Positions 1 through 9,363 of a stretch of 64,000 nt of DNA are shown here, one piece after another. The notes beneath the pieces were generated by a model that was not told the DNA's origin, did not search any database, and saw only the letters and a list, made by a program, of their open reading frames with translations. The stretch is from Salmonella enterica subsp. enterica serovar Typhimurium str. LT2 (GTDB taxonomy: Bacteria; Pseudomonadota; Gammaproteobacteria; Enterobacterales; Enterobacteriaceae): the NCBI RefSeq assembly GCF_000006945.2, contig NC_003197.2, positions 1,488,001-1,552,000 on the forward strand, in the 5' to 3' direction. The translations under genes and the position numbers were made by a program. Every line of letters begins with the position of its first letter. The stretch's first letter is position 1.

Positions 1-1
1 A

Positions 2-748
2 GTCGATGGTAATAGTCCTCCTTCCGATATACAAGCGAAGGAGGTATCGTTTCCTCCCCCTGAAATTCCAGCGCCTGGCACCCCCGCAGCCCCTGTGCTG
101 CTTACGCCTGAACAAATAAGGCAGCAGAGGGATTATGCGATACATTTTATGCAATACACTATTCGTGCGCTGGGTGCGACAGTCGTGTTTGGGTTATCGG
201 TTGCTGCAGCGGTAATTTCTGGCGGGGCAGGATTACCCATTGCTATTCTTGCGGGGGCGGCGCTCGTGATTGCTATTGGGGATGCTTGCTGTGCGTATCA
301 TAATTATCAATCGATATGTCAGCAAAAGGAGCCATTACAAACCGCCAGTGATAGCGTTGCTCTTGTGGTCAGTGCGCTGGCCTTAAAATGTGGGGCAAGT
401 CTTAACTGCGCTAACACCCTTGCTAATTGTCTTTCTTTATTAATACGTTCAGGAATCGCTATTTCTATGTTGGTTTTACCCCTACAGTTTCCACTGCCCG
501 CGGCTGAAAATATTGCGGCCTCTTTGGACATGGGGAGTGTAATTACCTCCGTTAGCCTGACGGCGATAGGTGCGGTACTGGATTATTGCCTTGCCCGCCC
601 CTCTGGCGACGATCAGGAAAATTCTGTTGATGAACTTCATGCCGATCCCAGTGTGTTATTGGCGGAACAAATGGCAGCGCTCTGTCAATCTGCTACTACA
701 CCTGCATTAATGGACAGTTCTGATCATACATCTCGGGGAGAACCATGA
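2..748 (+). CDS. sseF: SseF, SPI-2 secreted effector (5' end truncated by window)
   Basis: The reading frame is open from base 2 to a TGA at 746-748; the true start lies just upstream, and about 12 residues are missing compared with the roughly 260-residue SseF family. The visible protein has a proline-rich N-terminal stretch followed by long hydrophobic segments rich in Ala, Gly, Val and Ile, with a hydrophilic acidic tail. SseF is known as a SPI-2 effector that inserts in the vacuole membrane in the host cell and works with SseG to hold the Salmonella-containing vacuole near the Golgi. Its stop overlaps the sseG start (ATGA), so the two are probably translationally coupled. Identification is by sequence recognition and by the downstream ssa genes. 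Confidence 0.96.
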   Translation, partial: VDGNSPPSDIQAKEVSFPPPEIPAPGTPAAPVLLTPEQIRQQRDYAIHFMQYTIRALGATVVFGLSVAAAVISGGAGLPIAILAGAALVIAIGDACCAYHNYQSICQQKEPLQTASDSVALVVSALALKCGASLNCANTLANCLSLLIRSGIAISMLVLPLQFPLPAAENIAASLDMGSVITSVSLTAIGAVLDYCLARPSGDDQENSVDELHADPSVLLAEQMAALCQSATTPALMDSSDHTSRGEP

Positions 749-1434
749 AACCTGTTAGCCCAAATGCTCAGGTAGGAGGGCAACGTCCTGTTAACGCGCC
801 TGAGGAATCACCTCCATGTCCTTCATTGCCACATCCGGAAACCAATATGGAGAGTGGTAGAATAGGACCTCAACAAGGAAAAGAGCGGGTATTGGCCGGA
901 CTTGCGAAACGAGTGATAGAGTGTTTTCCAAAAGAAATTTTTAGTTGGCAAACGGTTATTTTGGGCGGACAGATTTTATGCTGTTCCGCTGGAATAGCAT
1001 TAACAGTGCTAAGTGGTGGAGGCGCGCCGCTCGTAGCCCTGGCAGGGATTGGCCTTGCTATTGCCATCGCGGATGTCGCCTGTCTTATCTACCATCATAA
1101 ACATCATTTGCCTATGGCTCACGACAGTATAGGCAATGCCGTTTTTTATATTGCTAATTGTTTCGCCAATCAACGCAAAAGTATGGCGATTGCTAAAGCC
1201 GTCTCCCTGGGCGGTAGATTAGCCTTAACCGCGACGGTAATGACTCATTCATACTGGAGTGGTAGTTTGGGACTACAGCCTCATTTATTAGAGCGTCTTA
1301 ATGATATTACCTATGGACTAATGAGTTTTACTCGCTTCGGTATGGATGGGATGGCAATGACCGGTATGCAGGTCAGCAGCCCATTATATCGTTTGCTGGC
1401 TCAGGTAACGCCAGAACAACGTGCGCCGGAGTAA
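745..1434 (+). CDS. sseG: SseG, SPI-2 secreted effector
   Basis: This 229-residue protein has a hydrophilic N-terminus of about 65 residues, then hydrophobic segments around residues 70-115 that resemble those of SseF (compare the shared Gly-Ala-rich 'LAGIGLAIAIAD' stretch with 'LAGAALVIAIGD' in SseF). This suggests the two effectors arose by duplication, which is an inference. SseG is known to localise to the host Golgi and, with SseF, to tether the bacterial vacuole and shape Salmonella-induced filaments. The ATG overlaps the sseF stop by four bases. A gap of about 93 bases to ssaG marks the end of the effector operon. Confidence 0.97.
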   Translation: MKPVSPNAQVGGQRPVNAPEESPPCPSLPHPETNMESGRIGPQQGKERVLAGLAKRVIECFPKEIFSWQTVILGGQILCCSAGIALTVLSGGGAPLVALAGIGLAIAIADVACLIYHHKHHLPMAHDSIGNAVFYIANCFANQRKSMAIAKAVSLGGRLALTATVMTHSYWSGSLGLQPHLLERLNDITYGLMSFTRFGMDGMAMTGMQVSSPLYRLLAQVTPEQRAPE

Positions 1435-1527
1435 TCGTTTTCAGGTATATACCGGATGTTCATTGCTTTCTAAATTTTGCTATGTTGCCAGTATCCTTAC
1501 GATGTATTTATTTTAAGGAAAAGCATT
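1435..1527 (+). promoter_or_regulatory. Intergenic promoter region of ssaG
   Basis: This AT-rich 93-base gap is the only sizeable break between sseG and the apparatus genes. Published work on SPI-2 places an SsrB-dependent promoter upstream of ssaG, and this is the matching location. It ends in a purine-rich ribosome binding site (TAAGGAA at 1514-1520) eight bases before the ssaG ATG. I did not identify exact -10 or SsrB boxes with confidence. Confidence 0.6.
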
Positions 1528-1743
1528 ATGGATATTGCACAATTAGTGGATATGCTCTCCCACATGGCGCACCAGGCAGGCCAGGCCATTAATGACAAAA
1601 TGAATGGTAATGATTTGCTCAACCCAGAATCGATGATTAAAGCGCAATTTGCCTTACAGCAGTATTCTACATTTATTAATTACGAAAGTTCACTGATCAA
1701 AATGATCAAGGATATGCTTAGTGGAATCATTGCTAAAATCTGA
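1528..1743 (+). CDS. ssaG: SsaG, SPI-2 needle subunit (SctF)
   Basis: This 71-residue protein matches the small helical needle subunits (SctF: YscF, PrgI, MxiH), which polymerise into the extracellular needle. It shows the expected pattern of two helices around a short turn containing 'NPES' near residues 30-33, and a hydrophobic C-terminus ending 'GIIAKI'. An upstream in-frame start at 1477 exists, but ATG 1528 follows TAAGGAA at good spacing and gives the family length. The gene is the first of the apparatus operon, directly after the promoter gap. Confidence 0.96.
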   Translation: MDIAQLVDMLSHMAHQAGQAINDKMNGNDLLNPESMIKAQFALQQYSTFINYESSLIKMIKDMLSGIIAKI

Positions 1744-2011
1744 AGTTATTAGCGACGATGTTCGACGGTTGCTGCTGGAAATCATGTTTGCGGGCGTTAA
1801 CCATAGCCTGATTTCCCAGGTACATGCGATGTTACCAGCGCTAACGGTTATTGTTCCGGATAAAAAATTACAGTTGGTATGTCTGGCATTATTGTTGGCG
1901 GGTTTAAATGAGCCGCTAAAAGCCGCGAAAATTTTATCGGATATAGATTTGCCAGAGGCTATGGCGCTGCGTCTGTTATTTCCTGCACCAAATGAGGGGT
2001 TTGAAAATTGA
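1721..2011 (+). CDS. ssaH: SsaH, YscG-family needle co-chaperone
   Basis: This is a small helical, TPR-like protein of the EscG/YscG/SsaH family, which keeps the needle subunit soluble in the cytoplasm before export. I chose the GTG at 1721 (96 residues) because it follows AAGGA (1708-1712) at eight bases and adds an N-terminal helix that brings the length closer to the roughly 115 residues of YscG proteins. The shorter form often annotated starts at ATG 1784 (75 residues), with only a weak GGAA four bases upstream. With the longer form the gene overlaps ssaG by 23 bases. Family identity is secure; the start is a judgement. Confidence 0.88.
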   Translation: MESLLKSEVISDDVRRLLLEIMFAGVNHSLISQVHAMLPALTVIVPDKKLQLVCLALLLAGLNEPLKAAKILSDIDLPEAMALRLLFPAPNEGFEN

Positions 2012-2271
2012 ATATTTCTGATATGAGCGTAGTGCCTGTAAGCACTCAATCTTATGTAAAGTCCTCTGCAGAACCGAGCCAGGAGCAAATTAATTTTTTT
2101 GAACAATTGCTGAAAGATGAAGCATCCACCAGTAACGCCAGTGCTTTATTACCGCAGGTTATGTTGACCAGACAAATGGATTATATGCAGTTAACGGTAG
2201 GCGTCGATTATCTTGCCAGAATATCAGGCGCAGCATCGCAAGCGCTTAATAAGCTGGATAACATGGCATGA
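2008..2271 (+). CDS. ssaI: SsaI, inner rod subunit (SctI)
   Basis: This small protein (87 residues from TTG 2008, 82 from ATG 2023) matches the SctI inner rod family (PrgJ, YscI), which lines the channel between export gate and needle. The C-terminal half is the conserved helical region, with 'MQLTVGVDYLARISGAASQAL' features typical of rod subunits. The TTG overlaps the ssaH stop as TTGA and is preceded by GAGGGG at 1994-1999, eight bases away. The ATG at 2023 is the usual annotated start but has no clear ribosome binding site. The stop overlaps the ssaJ start (ATGA). Confidence 0.9.
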   Translation: MNISDMSVVPVSTQSYVKSSAEPSQEQINFFEQLLKDEASTSNASALLPQVMLTRQMDYMQLTVGVDYLARISGAASQALNKLDNMA

Positions 2272-3017
2272 AGGTTCATCGTATAGTATTTCTTACTGTC
2301 CTTACGTTCTTTCTTACGGCATGTGATGTGGATCTTTATCGCTCATTGCCAGAAGATGAAGCGAATCAAATGCTGGCATTACTTATGCAGCATCATATTG
2401 ATGCGGAAAAAAAACAGGAAGAGGATGGTGTAACCTTACGTGTCGAGCAGTCGCAGTTTATTAATGCGGTTGAGCTACTTAGACTTAACGGTTATCCGCA
2501 TAGGCAGTTTACAACGGCGGATAAGATGTTTCCGGCTAATCAGTTAGTGGTATCACCCCAGGAAGAACAGCAGAAGATTAATTTTTTAAAAGAACAAAGA
2601 ATTGAAGGAATGCTGAGTCAGATGGAGGGCGTGATTAATGCAAAAGTGACCATTGCGCTACCGACTTATGATGAGGGAAGTAACGCTTCTCCGAGCTCAG
2701 TTGCCGTATTTATAAAATATTCACCTCAGGTCAATATGGAGGCCTTTCGGGTAAAAATTAAAGATTTAATAGAGATGTCAATCCCTGGGTTGCAATACAG
2801 TAAGATTAGTATCTTGATGCAGCCTGCTGAATTCAGAATGGTAGCTGACGTACCCGCGAGACAAACATTCTGGATTATGGACGTTATCAACGCCAATAAA
2901 GGGAAGGTGGTGAAGTGGTTGATGAAATACCCTTATCCGTTGATGTTATCGTTGACAGGACTGTTATTAGGAGTGGGCATCCTGATCGGCTATTTTTGCC
3001 TGAGACGCCGTTTTTGA
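2268..3017 (+). CDS. ssaJ: SsaJ, inner-membrane ring lipoprotein (SctJ)
   Basis: This 249-residue protein belongs to the SctJ/YscJ/PrgK family, which forms the periplasmic-side ring of the needle complex in the inner membrane. It begins with a lipoprotein signal whose lipobox (LTAC) places the modified cysteine at residue 19. Two ring-building domains follow (about residues 20-75 and 105-190), and a C-terminal membrane segment lies near residues 222-243, ending in Arg-Arg-Arg. The start overlaps the ssaI stop by four bases. The length is typical of the family. Confidence 0.97.
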   Translation: MKVHRIVFLTVLTFFLTACDVDLYRSLPEDEANQMLALLMQHHIDAEKKQEEDGVTLRVEQSQFINAVELLRLNGYPHRQFTTADKMFPANQLVVSPQEEQQKINFLKEQRIEGMLSQMEGVINAKVTIALPTYDEGSNASPSSVAVFIKYSPQVNMEAFRVKIKDLIEMSIPGLQYSKISILMQPAEFRMVADVPARQTFWIMDVINANKGKVVKWLMKYPYPLMLSLTGLLLGVGILIGYFCLRRRF

Positions 3018-3583
3018 GCCGACCTGATCCCGAGGTGTTGCAACTTTATCGTTATTTCTGGCAACCTGCTCGTTACGCTGTACCGGAATGGCTGGATAAG
3101 CTGGGCTTTCATCTTTCAAACTGCTGGCGTTATGGCGATCGGCCCGAGTTGGATCGTCTTCTTGACAGAGCGTTAAATAGACTAAGAGGAAGCTCTGTTA
3201 TTCCAGCCTGTTTAAATGACAGGCAAAAACGGCAGGTTCGTCTTGCGCCGCGTATATCGGCATTTGCCTTTGGGCTGGGATTATTCAAACTCAGGTGTAG
3301 TGACTATTTTATGCTACCAGAGTATCGGCAATTGCTTCTACAGTGGTTTAGCGAGGATGAGATCTGGCAGCTATATGGTTGGTTGGGGCAAAGAGATGGC
3401 AAATTACTTCCTCCGCAAGTGATGCAACAAACTGCATTGCAGATCGGTACCGCCATTCTTAATCGGGAAGCGCATGACGATGCGGTTTTACATGCGCTAT
3501 TAGTATTATTACCCCCTCCGCAGCGTATACTTTGGCCGAAGACTTCTCTTACCGAGATTATCTTCATGGAGCATTTGCTATGA
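3014..3583 (+). CDS. STM1410-type protein, likely SctK sorting-platform component
   Basis: This gene sits between ssaJ and ssaK, the position of the SctK gene (YscK, OrgA, MxiK) in other type III systems, where the product links the inner ring to the sorting platform pods. I recognise it as the gene called STM1410 in strain LT2. The assignment to SctK rests on gene order and size rather than a clear motif. No ATG lies near the start of the frame. I chose TTG 3014, which overlaps the ssaJ stop as TTGA and gives 189 residues. GTG 2915 (222 residues) has GGAAGG upstream but would overlap ssaJ by 103 bases. The stop overlaps ssaK (ATGA). Confidence 0.82.
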   Translation: MSRPDPEVLQLYRYFWQPARYAVPEWLDKLGFHLSNCWRYGDRPELDRLLDRALNRLRGSSVIPACLNDRQKRQVRLAPRISAFAFGLGLFKLRCSDYFMLPEYRQLLLQWFSEDEIWQLYGWLGQRDGKLLPPQVMQQTALQIGTAILNREAHDDAVLHALLVLLPPPQRILWPKTSLTEIIFMEHLL

Positions 3584-4254
3584 GTTTTACTTCACTTCCT
3601 CTGACGGAAATTAACCATAAGCTACCCGCTCGAAATATTATTGAGTCACAGTGGATAACATTACAATTAACTTTATTTGCGCAAGAGCAACAAGCTAAGA
3701 GAGTTTCACATGCTATTGTGAGCTCCGCTTACCGTAAGGCTGAAAAAATCATCCGAGACGCCTATCGTTATCAGCGTGAACAGAAAGTTGAGCAGCAACA
3801 AGAACTAGCGTGCTTGCGTAAAAATACGCTGGAAAAAATGGAAGTGGAATGGCTGGAACAGCATGTAAAACATTTACAAGACGATGAAAATCAATTTCGT
3901 TCATTGGTCGATCACGCAGCGCATCATATTAAAAATAGTATAGAACAGGTTCTGTTGGCCTGGTTCGACCAACAGTCGGTAGACAGTGTTATGTGCCATC
4001 GTCTGGCACGCCAGGCCACGGCTATGGCGGAAGAGGGAGCGCTTTATTTGCGTATTCATCCTGAAAAAGAGGCATTGATGCGAGAAACTTTTGGCAAGCG
4101 GTTTACGTTGATTATCGAGCCTGGTTTCTCTCCCGATCAGGCTGAACTTTCCTCAACACGATATGCCGTTGAATTTTCACTTTCTCGTCATTTCAACGCG
4201 TTACTGAAATGGTTACGTAATGGTGAAGATAAAAGAGGTAGCGATGAATATTAA
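3580..4254 (+). CDS. ssaK: SsaK, stator protein of the export ATPase (SctL)
   Basis: This 224-residue protein matches the SctL/YscL/FliH family, which connects the ATPase SsaN to the sorting platform. A long charged, Gln/Glu-rich helical stretch (about residues 45-110) is typical of the coiled-coil stalk, followed by the C-terminal FliH-like domain. ATG 3580 overlaps the stop of the upstream gene by four bases and is preferred over an in-frame start at 3532. The 3' end overlaps the beginning of ssaL. Confidence 0.95.
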   Translation: MSFTSLPLTEINHKLPARNIIESQWITLQLTLFAQEQQAKRVSHAIVSSAYRKAEKIIRDAYRYQREQKVEQQQELACLRKNTLEKMEVEWLEQHVKHLQDDENQFRSLVDHAAHHIKNSIEQVLLAWFDQQSVDSVMCHRLARQATAMAEEGALYLRIHPEKEALMRETFGKRFTLIIEPGFSPDQAELSSTRYAVEFSLSRHFNALLKWLRNGEDKRGSDEY

Positions 4255-5236
4255 AATTAATGAGATAAAAATGACGCCCCCTACAGCATTTACCCCTGGC
4301 CAGGTTATAGAGGAACAAGAGGTTATTTCGCCTTCAATGTTAGCTCTCCAGGAGTTACAGGAAACGACGGGGGCAGCGCTCTATGAGACGATGGAAGAAA
4401 TAGGAATGGCGCTGAGTGGTAAACTGCGCGAAAATTATAAATTCACTGATGCTGAGAAACTGGAGCGCAGACAGCAGGCTTTGCTGCGTTTGATAAAACA
4501 AATACAGGAGGATAATGGGGCAACGTTGCGTCCGCTTACCGAAGAGAATAGTGATCCTGATTTACAGAATGCGTATCAAATTATCGCTCTTGCAATGGCG
4601 CTTACTGCCGGCGGGTTGTCAAAAAAGAAAAAACGCGATTTGCAATCGCAACTGGATACGCTTACAGCGGAGGAGGGATGGGAACTTGCCGTTTTTAGTT
4701 TACTGGAACTTGGCGAAGTGGATACCGCTACGCTGTCCTCTCTGAAGCGTTTTATGCAACAGGCGATAGACAACGATGAAATGCCCTTATCGCAGTGGTT
4801 CAGACGCGTGGCAGACTGGCCGGATCGCTGTGAACGGGTCCGTATTTTGCTAAGAGCAGTAGCCTTTGAACTTAGCATATGCATCGAACCCTCGGAGCAA
4901 AGTCGTTTGGCCGCAGCATTAGTACGTTTGCGTCGTTTGCTGTTATTCCTTGGCCTTGAAAAAGAGTGCCAGCGTGAGGAGTGGATTTGCCAGTTGCCGC
5001 CTAATACATTACTGCCGCTACTACTCGATATTATTTGTGAGCGCTGGCTTTTCAGTGATTGGTTGCTTGATAGACTTACCGCTATAGTTTCTTCATCGAA
5101 GATGTTCAATCGGTTACTCCAACAACTTGATGCGCAGTTTATGCTGATACCCGATAACTGTTTTAACGACGAAGATCAACGTGAACAAATTCTCGAAACG
5201 CTTCGTGAAGTAAAGATAAATCAGGTTTTATTCTGA
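4244..5236 (+). CDS. ssaL: SsaL, gatekeeper protein (SctW family)
   Basis: SsaL belongs to the SctW/YopN-TyeA/InvE gatekeeper family. In SPI-2 it acts with SsaM and SpiC to hold back effectors until translocators have been secreted and the host pH change is sensed. The protein is alpha-helical and charged, with a YopN-like N-terminal half and a TyeA-like C-terminal part. I chose ATG 4244 (330 residues) because AGAGGT at 4234-4239 lies at ideal distance. The common annotation starts at ATG 4220 (338 residues), which lacks a ribosome binding site and overlaps ssaK more deeply. A 57-base gap separates it from ssaM. Confidence 0.93.
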   Translation: MNIKINEIKMTPPTAFTPGQVIEEQEVISPSMLALQELQETTGAALYETMEEIGMALSGKLRENYKFTDAEKLERRQQALLRLIKQIQEDNGATLRPLTEENSDPDLQNAYQIIALAMALTAGGLSKKKKRDLQSQLDTLTAEEGWELAVFSLLELGEVDTATLSSLKRFMQQAIDNDEMPLSQWFRRVADWPDRCERVRILLRAVAFELSICIEPSEQSRLAAALVRLRRLLLFLGLEKECQREEWICQLPPNTLLPLLLDIICERWLFSDWLLDRLTAIVSSSKMFNRLLQQLDAQFMLIPDNCFNDEDQREQILETLREVKINQVLF

Positions 5237-5293
5237 TACCTGGCTTTCAATATTTAGGTAAATTGGCTTTCTGGCTCATCATGAGGCGTCAGG

Positions 5294-5662
5294 ATGGATT
5301 GGGATCTCATTACTGAACGTAATATTCAGCTTTTTATTCAATTAGCAGGATTAGCTGAACGGCCTTTAGCAACCAATATGTTCTGGCGGCAAGGACAATA
5401 TGAAACCTATCTAAACTATCATAACGGTCGTATTCACTTATGTCAGATACTCAAGCAAACCTTCTTAGACGAAGAACTGCTTTTTAAAGCGTTGGCTAAC
5501 TGGAAACCCGCAGCGTTCCAGGGTATTCCTCAACGATTATTTTTGTTGCGCGATGGGCTTGCAATGAGTTGTTCTCCACCTCTTTCCAGCTCCGCCGAGC
5601 TCTGGTTACGATTACATCATCGACAAATAAAATTTCTGGAGTCGCAATGCGTTCATGGTTAG
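5294..5662 (+). CDS. ssaM: SsaM, secretion switch/gatekeeper partner
   Basis: This 122-residue cytoplasmic protein is specific to SPI-2-like systems. SsaM is known to bind SsaL and SpiC in a complex that orders translocator before effector secretion. It has the size and fold type of a small chaperone, but I see no diagnostic motif; the call rests on recognition of the sequence and its fixed place between ssaL and ssaV. GAGG at 5283-5286 precedes the ATG by seven bases. The 3' end overlaps ssaV by 16 bases. Confidence 0.95.
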
Positions 5663-7692
5663 GTGAGGGAGTCAGGGCGCAACAGTGGCTCAGTGTATGC
5701 GCGGGTCGGCAGGATATGGTTCTGGCGACGGTGTTATTAATCGCTATTGTGATGATGCTGTTACCTTTGCCGACCTGGATGGTTGATATCCTGATTACTA
5801 TCAACCTTATGTTTTCAGTGATCCTGCTCTTAATTGCTATTTATCTTAGTGACCCTCTCGATTTATCGGTATTTCCGTCTTTATTACTTATTACTACATT
5901 ATATCGTTTGTCACTCACAATCAGCACATCACGGCTGGTACTGTTACAACATAATGCCGGTAATATTGTGGATGCTTTCGGTAAGTTTGTCGTAGGAGGA
6001 AATCTCACCGTTGGGTTGGTCGTATTTACCATCATTACTATCGTGCAATTTATTGTCATTACAAAAGGTATCGAGAGGGTGGCGGAAGTTAGCGCACGTT
6101 TCTCGCTTGATGGGATGCCAGGCAAACAAATGAGTATCGATGGCGATTTGCGTGCCGGAGTTATCGATGCAGACCATGCCCGTACATTAAGACAGCATGT
6201 CCAGCAGGAAAGCCGCTTTCTCGGTGCGATGGACGGTGCGATGAAATTTGTTAAAGGCGATACGATTGCCGGTATTATTGTTGTTCTGGTGAACATTATC
6301 GGCGGTATCATTATCGCTATCGTACAATATGATATGTCGATGAGTGAGGCTGTTCACACTTATAGCGTACTGTCAATCGGAGATGGTTTATGTGGGCAAA
6401 TTCCATCGCTGCTGATTTCCCTTAGCGCGGGAATTATTGTCACCCGTGTCCCGGGTGAGAAACGCCAGAACCTGGCGACAGAGTTGAGTTCTCAAATTGC
6501 CAGACAACCTCAGTCGCTCATATTAACCGCTGTGGTTTTAATGCTCCTCGCTTTAATTCCTGGCTTTCCTTTTATCACTCTCGCTTTCTTTTCAGCGTTG
6601 TTAGCATTGCCAATTATCCTCATTCGCCGCAAAAAGTCTGTGGTTTCCGCAAATGGCGTCGAAGCACCGGAAAAAGATAGTATGGTTCCCGGCGCATGTC
6701 CTCTAATCTTACGTCTTAGCCCGACGTTACATTCTGCCGACCTGATTCGTGATATTGACGCCATGAGATGGTTTTTATTTGAGGATACCGGCGTCCCTCT
6801 CCCTGAGGTGAATATTGAGGTTTTGCCTGAACCCACCGAAAAATTGACGGTACTGCTATATCAGGAACCCGTATTTAGTTTATCTATTCCCGCTCAGGCG
6901 GATTATTTATTGATAGGCGCGGACGCTAGTGTGGTGGGTGACAGCCAGACGTTACCGAACGGGATGGGGCAGATCTGTTGGCTTACAAAAGACATGGCCC
7001 ATAAGGCGCAAGGTTTTGGACTGGACGTTTTCGCGGGCAGCCAACGTATCTCTGCCTTATTAAAATGTGTCCTGCTTCGGCATATGGGAGAGTTTATTGG
7101 TGTTCAGGAAACGCGTTATCTAATGAATGCGATGGAAAAAAACTACTCTGAGCTGGTGAAAGAGCTTCAGCGCCAGTTACCCATTAATAAAATCGCTGAA
7201 ACTTTGCAACGGCTTGTATCAGAGCGGGTTTCTATTAGAGATTTACGTCTTATTTTCGGCACCTTAATTGACTGGGCGCCACGTGAAAAAGATGTCCTGA
7301 TGTTGACAGAATATGTCCGTATCGCGCTTCGTCGTCATATTCTGCGTCGTCTTAATCCGGAAGGAAAACCGCTGCCGATTTTGCGGATCGGCGAAGGTAT
7401 TGAAAACCTCGTGCGTGAATCCATTCGCCAGACGGCAATGGGGACCTATACTGCGCTGTCGTCTCGTCATAAGACGCAGATCCTGCAACTTATCGAGCAG
7501 GCGCTGAAGCAGTCAGCCAAATTATTCATTGTCACTTCTGTCGACACCCGACGTTTCTTGCGAAAAATTACAGAAGCCACCTTGTTCGACGTACCGATTT
7601 TGTCATGGCAGGAATTAGGAGAGGAGAGCCTTATACAAGTGGTAGAAAGTATTGACCTTAGCGAAGAGGAGTTGGCGGACAATGAAGAATGA
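5647..7692 (+). CDS. ssaV: SsaV, major export gate protein (SctV)
   Basis: This 681-residue protein is the SctV/FlhA-family export gate. The N-terminal half (about residues 25-310) holds multiple membrane helices and the FHIPEP signature region, including '[19 protein letters not shown]' near residues 140-158. The large C-terminal half (from about 345) is the cytoplasmic domain that forms the nonameric ring and docks cargo. SsaV is required for all SPI-2 secretion. ATG 5647 with TGGAG upstream gives the family length; a longer frame from 5569 is not needed. It overlaps ssaM at the front and ssaN at the end. Confidence 0.98.
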
Positions 7693-8983
7693 ATTGATGC
7701 AACGTCTGAGGCTGAAATATCCGCCCCCCGATGGTTATTGTCGATGGGGCCGAATTCAGGATGTCAGCGCAACGTTGTTAAATGCGTGGTTGCCTGGGGT
7801 ATTTATGGGCGAGTTGTGCTGTATAAAGCCTGGAGAAGAACTTGCTGAAGTCGTGGGGATTAATGGCAGCAAAGCTTTGCTATCTCCTTTTACGAGTACA
7901 ATCGGGCTTCACTGCGGGCAGCAAGTGATGGCCTTAAGGCGACGCCATCAGGTTCCCGTGGGCGAAGCGTTATTAGGGCGAGTTATTGATGGCTTTGGTC
8001 GTCCCCTTGATGGCCGCGAACTGCCCGACGTCTGCTGGAAAGACTATGATGCAATGCCTCCTCCCGCAATGGTTCGACAGCCTATCACTCAACCATTAAT
8101 GACGGGGATTCGCGCTATTGATAGCGTTGCGACCTGTGGCGAAGGGCAACGAGTGGGTATTTTTTCTGCTCCTGGCGTGGGGAAAAGCACGCTTCTGGCG
8201 ATGCTGTGTAATGCGCCAGACGCAGACAGCAATGTTCTGGTGTTAATTGGTGAACGTGGACGAGAAGTCCGCGAATTCATCGATTTTACACTGTCTGAAG
8301 AGACCCGAAAACGTTGTGTCATTGTTGTCGCAACCTCTGACAGACCCGCCTTAGAGCGCGTGAGGGCGCTGTTTGTGGCCACCACGATAGCAGAATTTTT
8401 TCGCGATAATGGAAAGCGAGTCGTCTTGCTTGCCGACTCACTGACGCGTTATGCCAGGGCCGCACGGGAAATCGCTCTGGCCGCCGGAGAGACCGCGGTT
8501 TCTGGAGAATATCCGCCAGGCGTATTTAGTGCATTGCCACGACTTTTAGAACGTACGGGAATGGGAGAAAAAGGCAGTATTACCGCATTTTATACGGTAC
8601 TGGTGGAAGGCGATGATATGAATGAGCCGTTGGCGGATGAAGTCCGTTCACTGCTTGATGGACATATTGTACTATCCCGACGGCTTGCAGAGAGGGGGCA
8701 TTATCCTGCCATTGACGTGTTGGCAACGCTCAGCCGCGTTTTTCCAGTCGTTACCAGCCATGAGCATCGTCAACTGGCGGCGATATTGCGACGGTGCCTG
8801 GCGCTTTACCAGGAGGTTGAACTGTTAATACGCATTGGGGAATACCAGCGAGGAGTTGATACAGATACTGACAAAGCCATTGATACCTATCCGGATATTT
8901 GCACATTTTTGCGACAAAGTAAGGATGAAGTATGCGGACCCGAGCTACTTATAGAAAAATTACACCAAATACTCACCGAGTGA
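7682..8983 (+). CDS. ssaN: SsaN, type III secretion ATPase (SctN)
   Basis: This 433-residue protein is the SctN/FliI family ATPase, related to the F1-ATPase beta subunit. It releases chaperones and unfolds cargo at the cytoplasmic face. A Walker A motif (APGVGKST) lies at residues 163-170 with Lys168. The Walker B region '[19 protein letters not shown]' and the family signature '[16 protein letters not shown]' follow. ATG 7682 overlaps the end of ssaV by 11 bases and gives the normal length. SsaO, SsaK and SsaQ are its expected partners and are encoded nearby. Confidence 0.98.
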
Positions 8984-8985
8984 TC

Positions 8986-9363
8986 ATGGAAACTTTGCTG
9001 GAGATAATCGCGCGGCGTGAAAAGCAATTACGCGGCAAGCTTACCGTACTTGATCAGCAGCAACAGGCGATTATTACGGAACAGCAGATTTGCCAGACGC
9101 GCGCTTTAGCAGTGTCTACCAGACTGAAAGAATTAATGGGCTGGCAAGGTACGTTATCTTGTCATTTATTGTTGGATAAGAAACAACAAATGGCCGGGTT
9201 ATTCACTCAGGCGCAGAGCTTTTTGACGCAACGGCAGCAGTTAGAGAATCAGTATCAGCAGCTTGTCTCCCGGCGAAGCGAATTACAGAAGAATTTTAAT
9301 GCGCTTATGAAAAAGAAAGAAAAAATTACTATGGTATTAAGCGATGCGTATTACCAAAGTTGA
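8986..9363 (+). CDS. ssaO: SsaO, central stalk protein (SctO)
   Basis: This 125-residue protein matches the SctO/YscO/FliJ family, an antiparallel coiled coil that sits in the centre of the ATPase ring and couples it to the SsaV export gate. The sequence is nearly all charged and Gln-rich heptads (residues 5-115), as expected. ATG 8986 starts two bases after the ssaN stop; the longer frame from 8932 would lie inside ssaN. The 3' end overlaps ssaP by 20 bases. Confidence 0.95.
   Translation: METLLEIIARREKQLRGKLTVLDQQQQAIITEQQICQTRALAVSTRLKELMGWQGTLSCHLLLDKKQQMAGLFTQAQSFLTQRQQLENQYQQLVSRRSELQKNFNALMKKKEKITMVLSDAYYQS

Noticed and set aside
1690..2106. A 138-codon minus-strand frame opposite ssaG-ssaH-ssaI
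   Set aside because: It is antisense to three apparatus genes and has no family resemblance.
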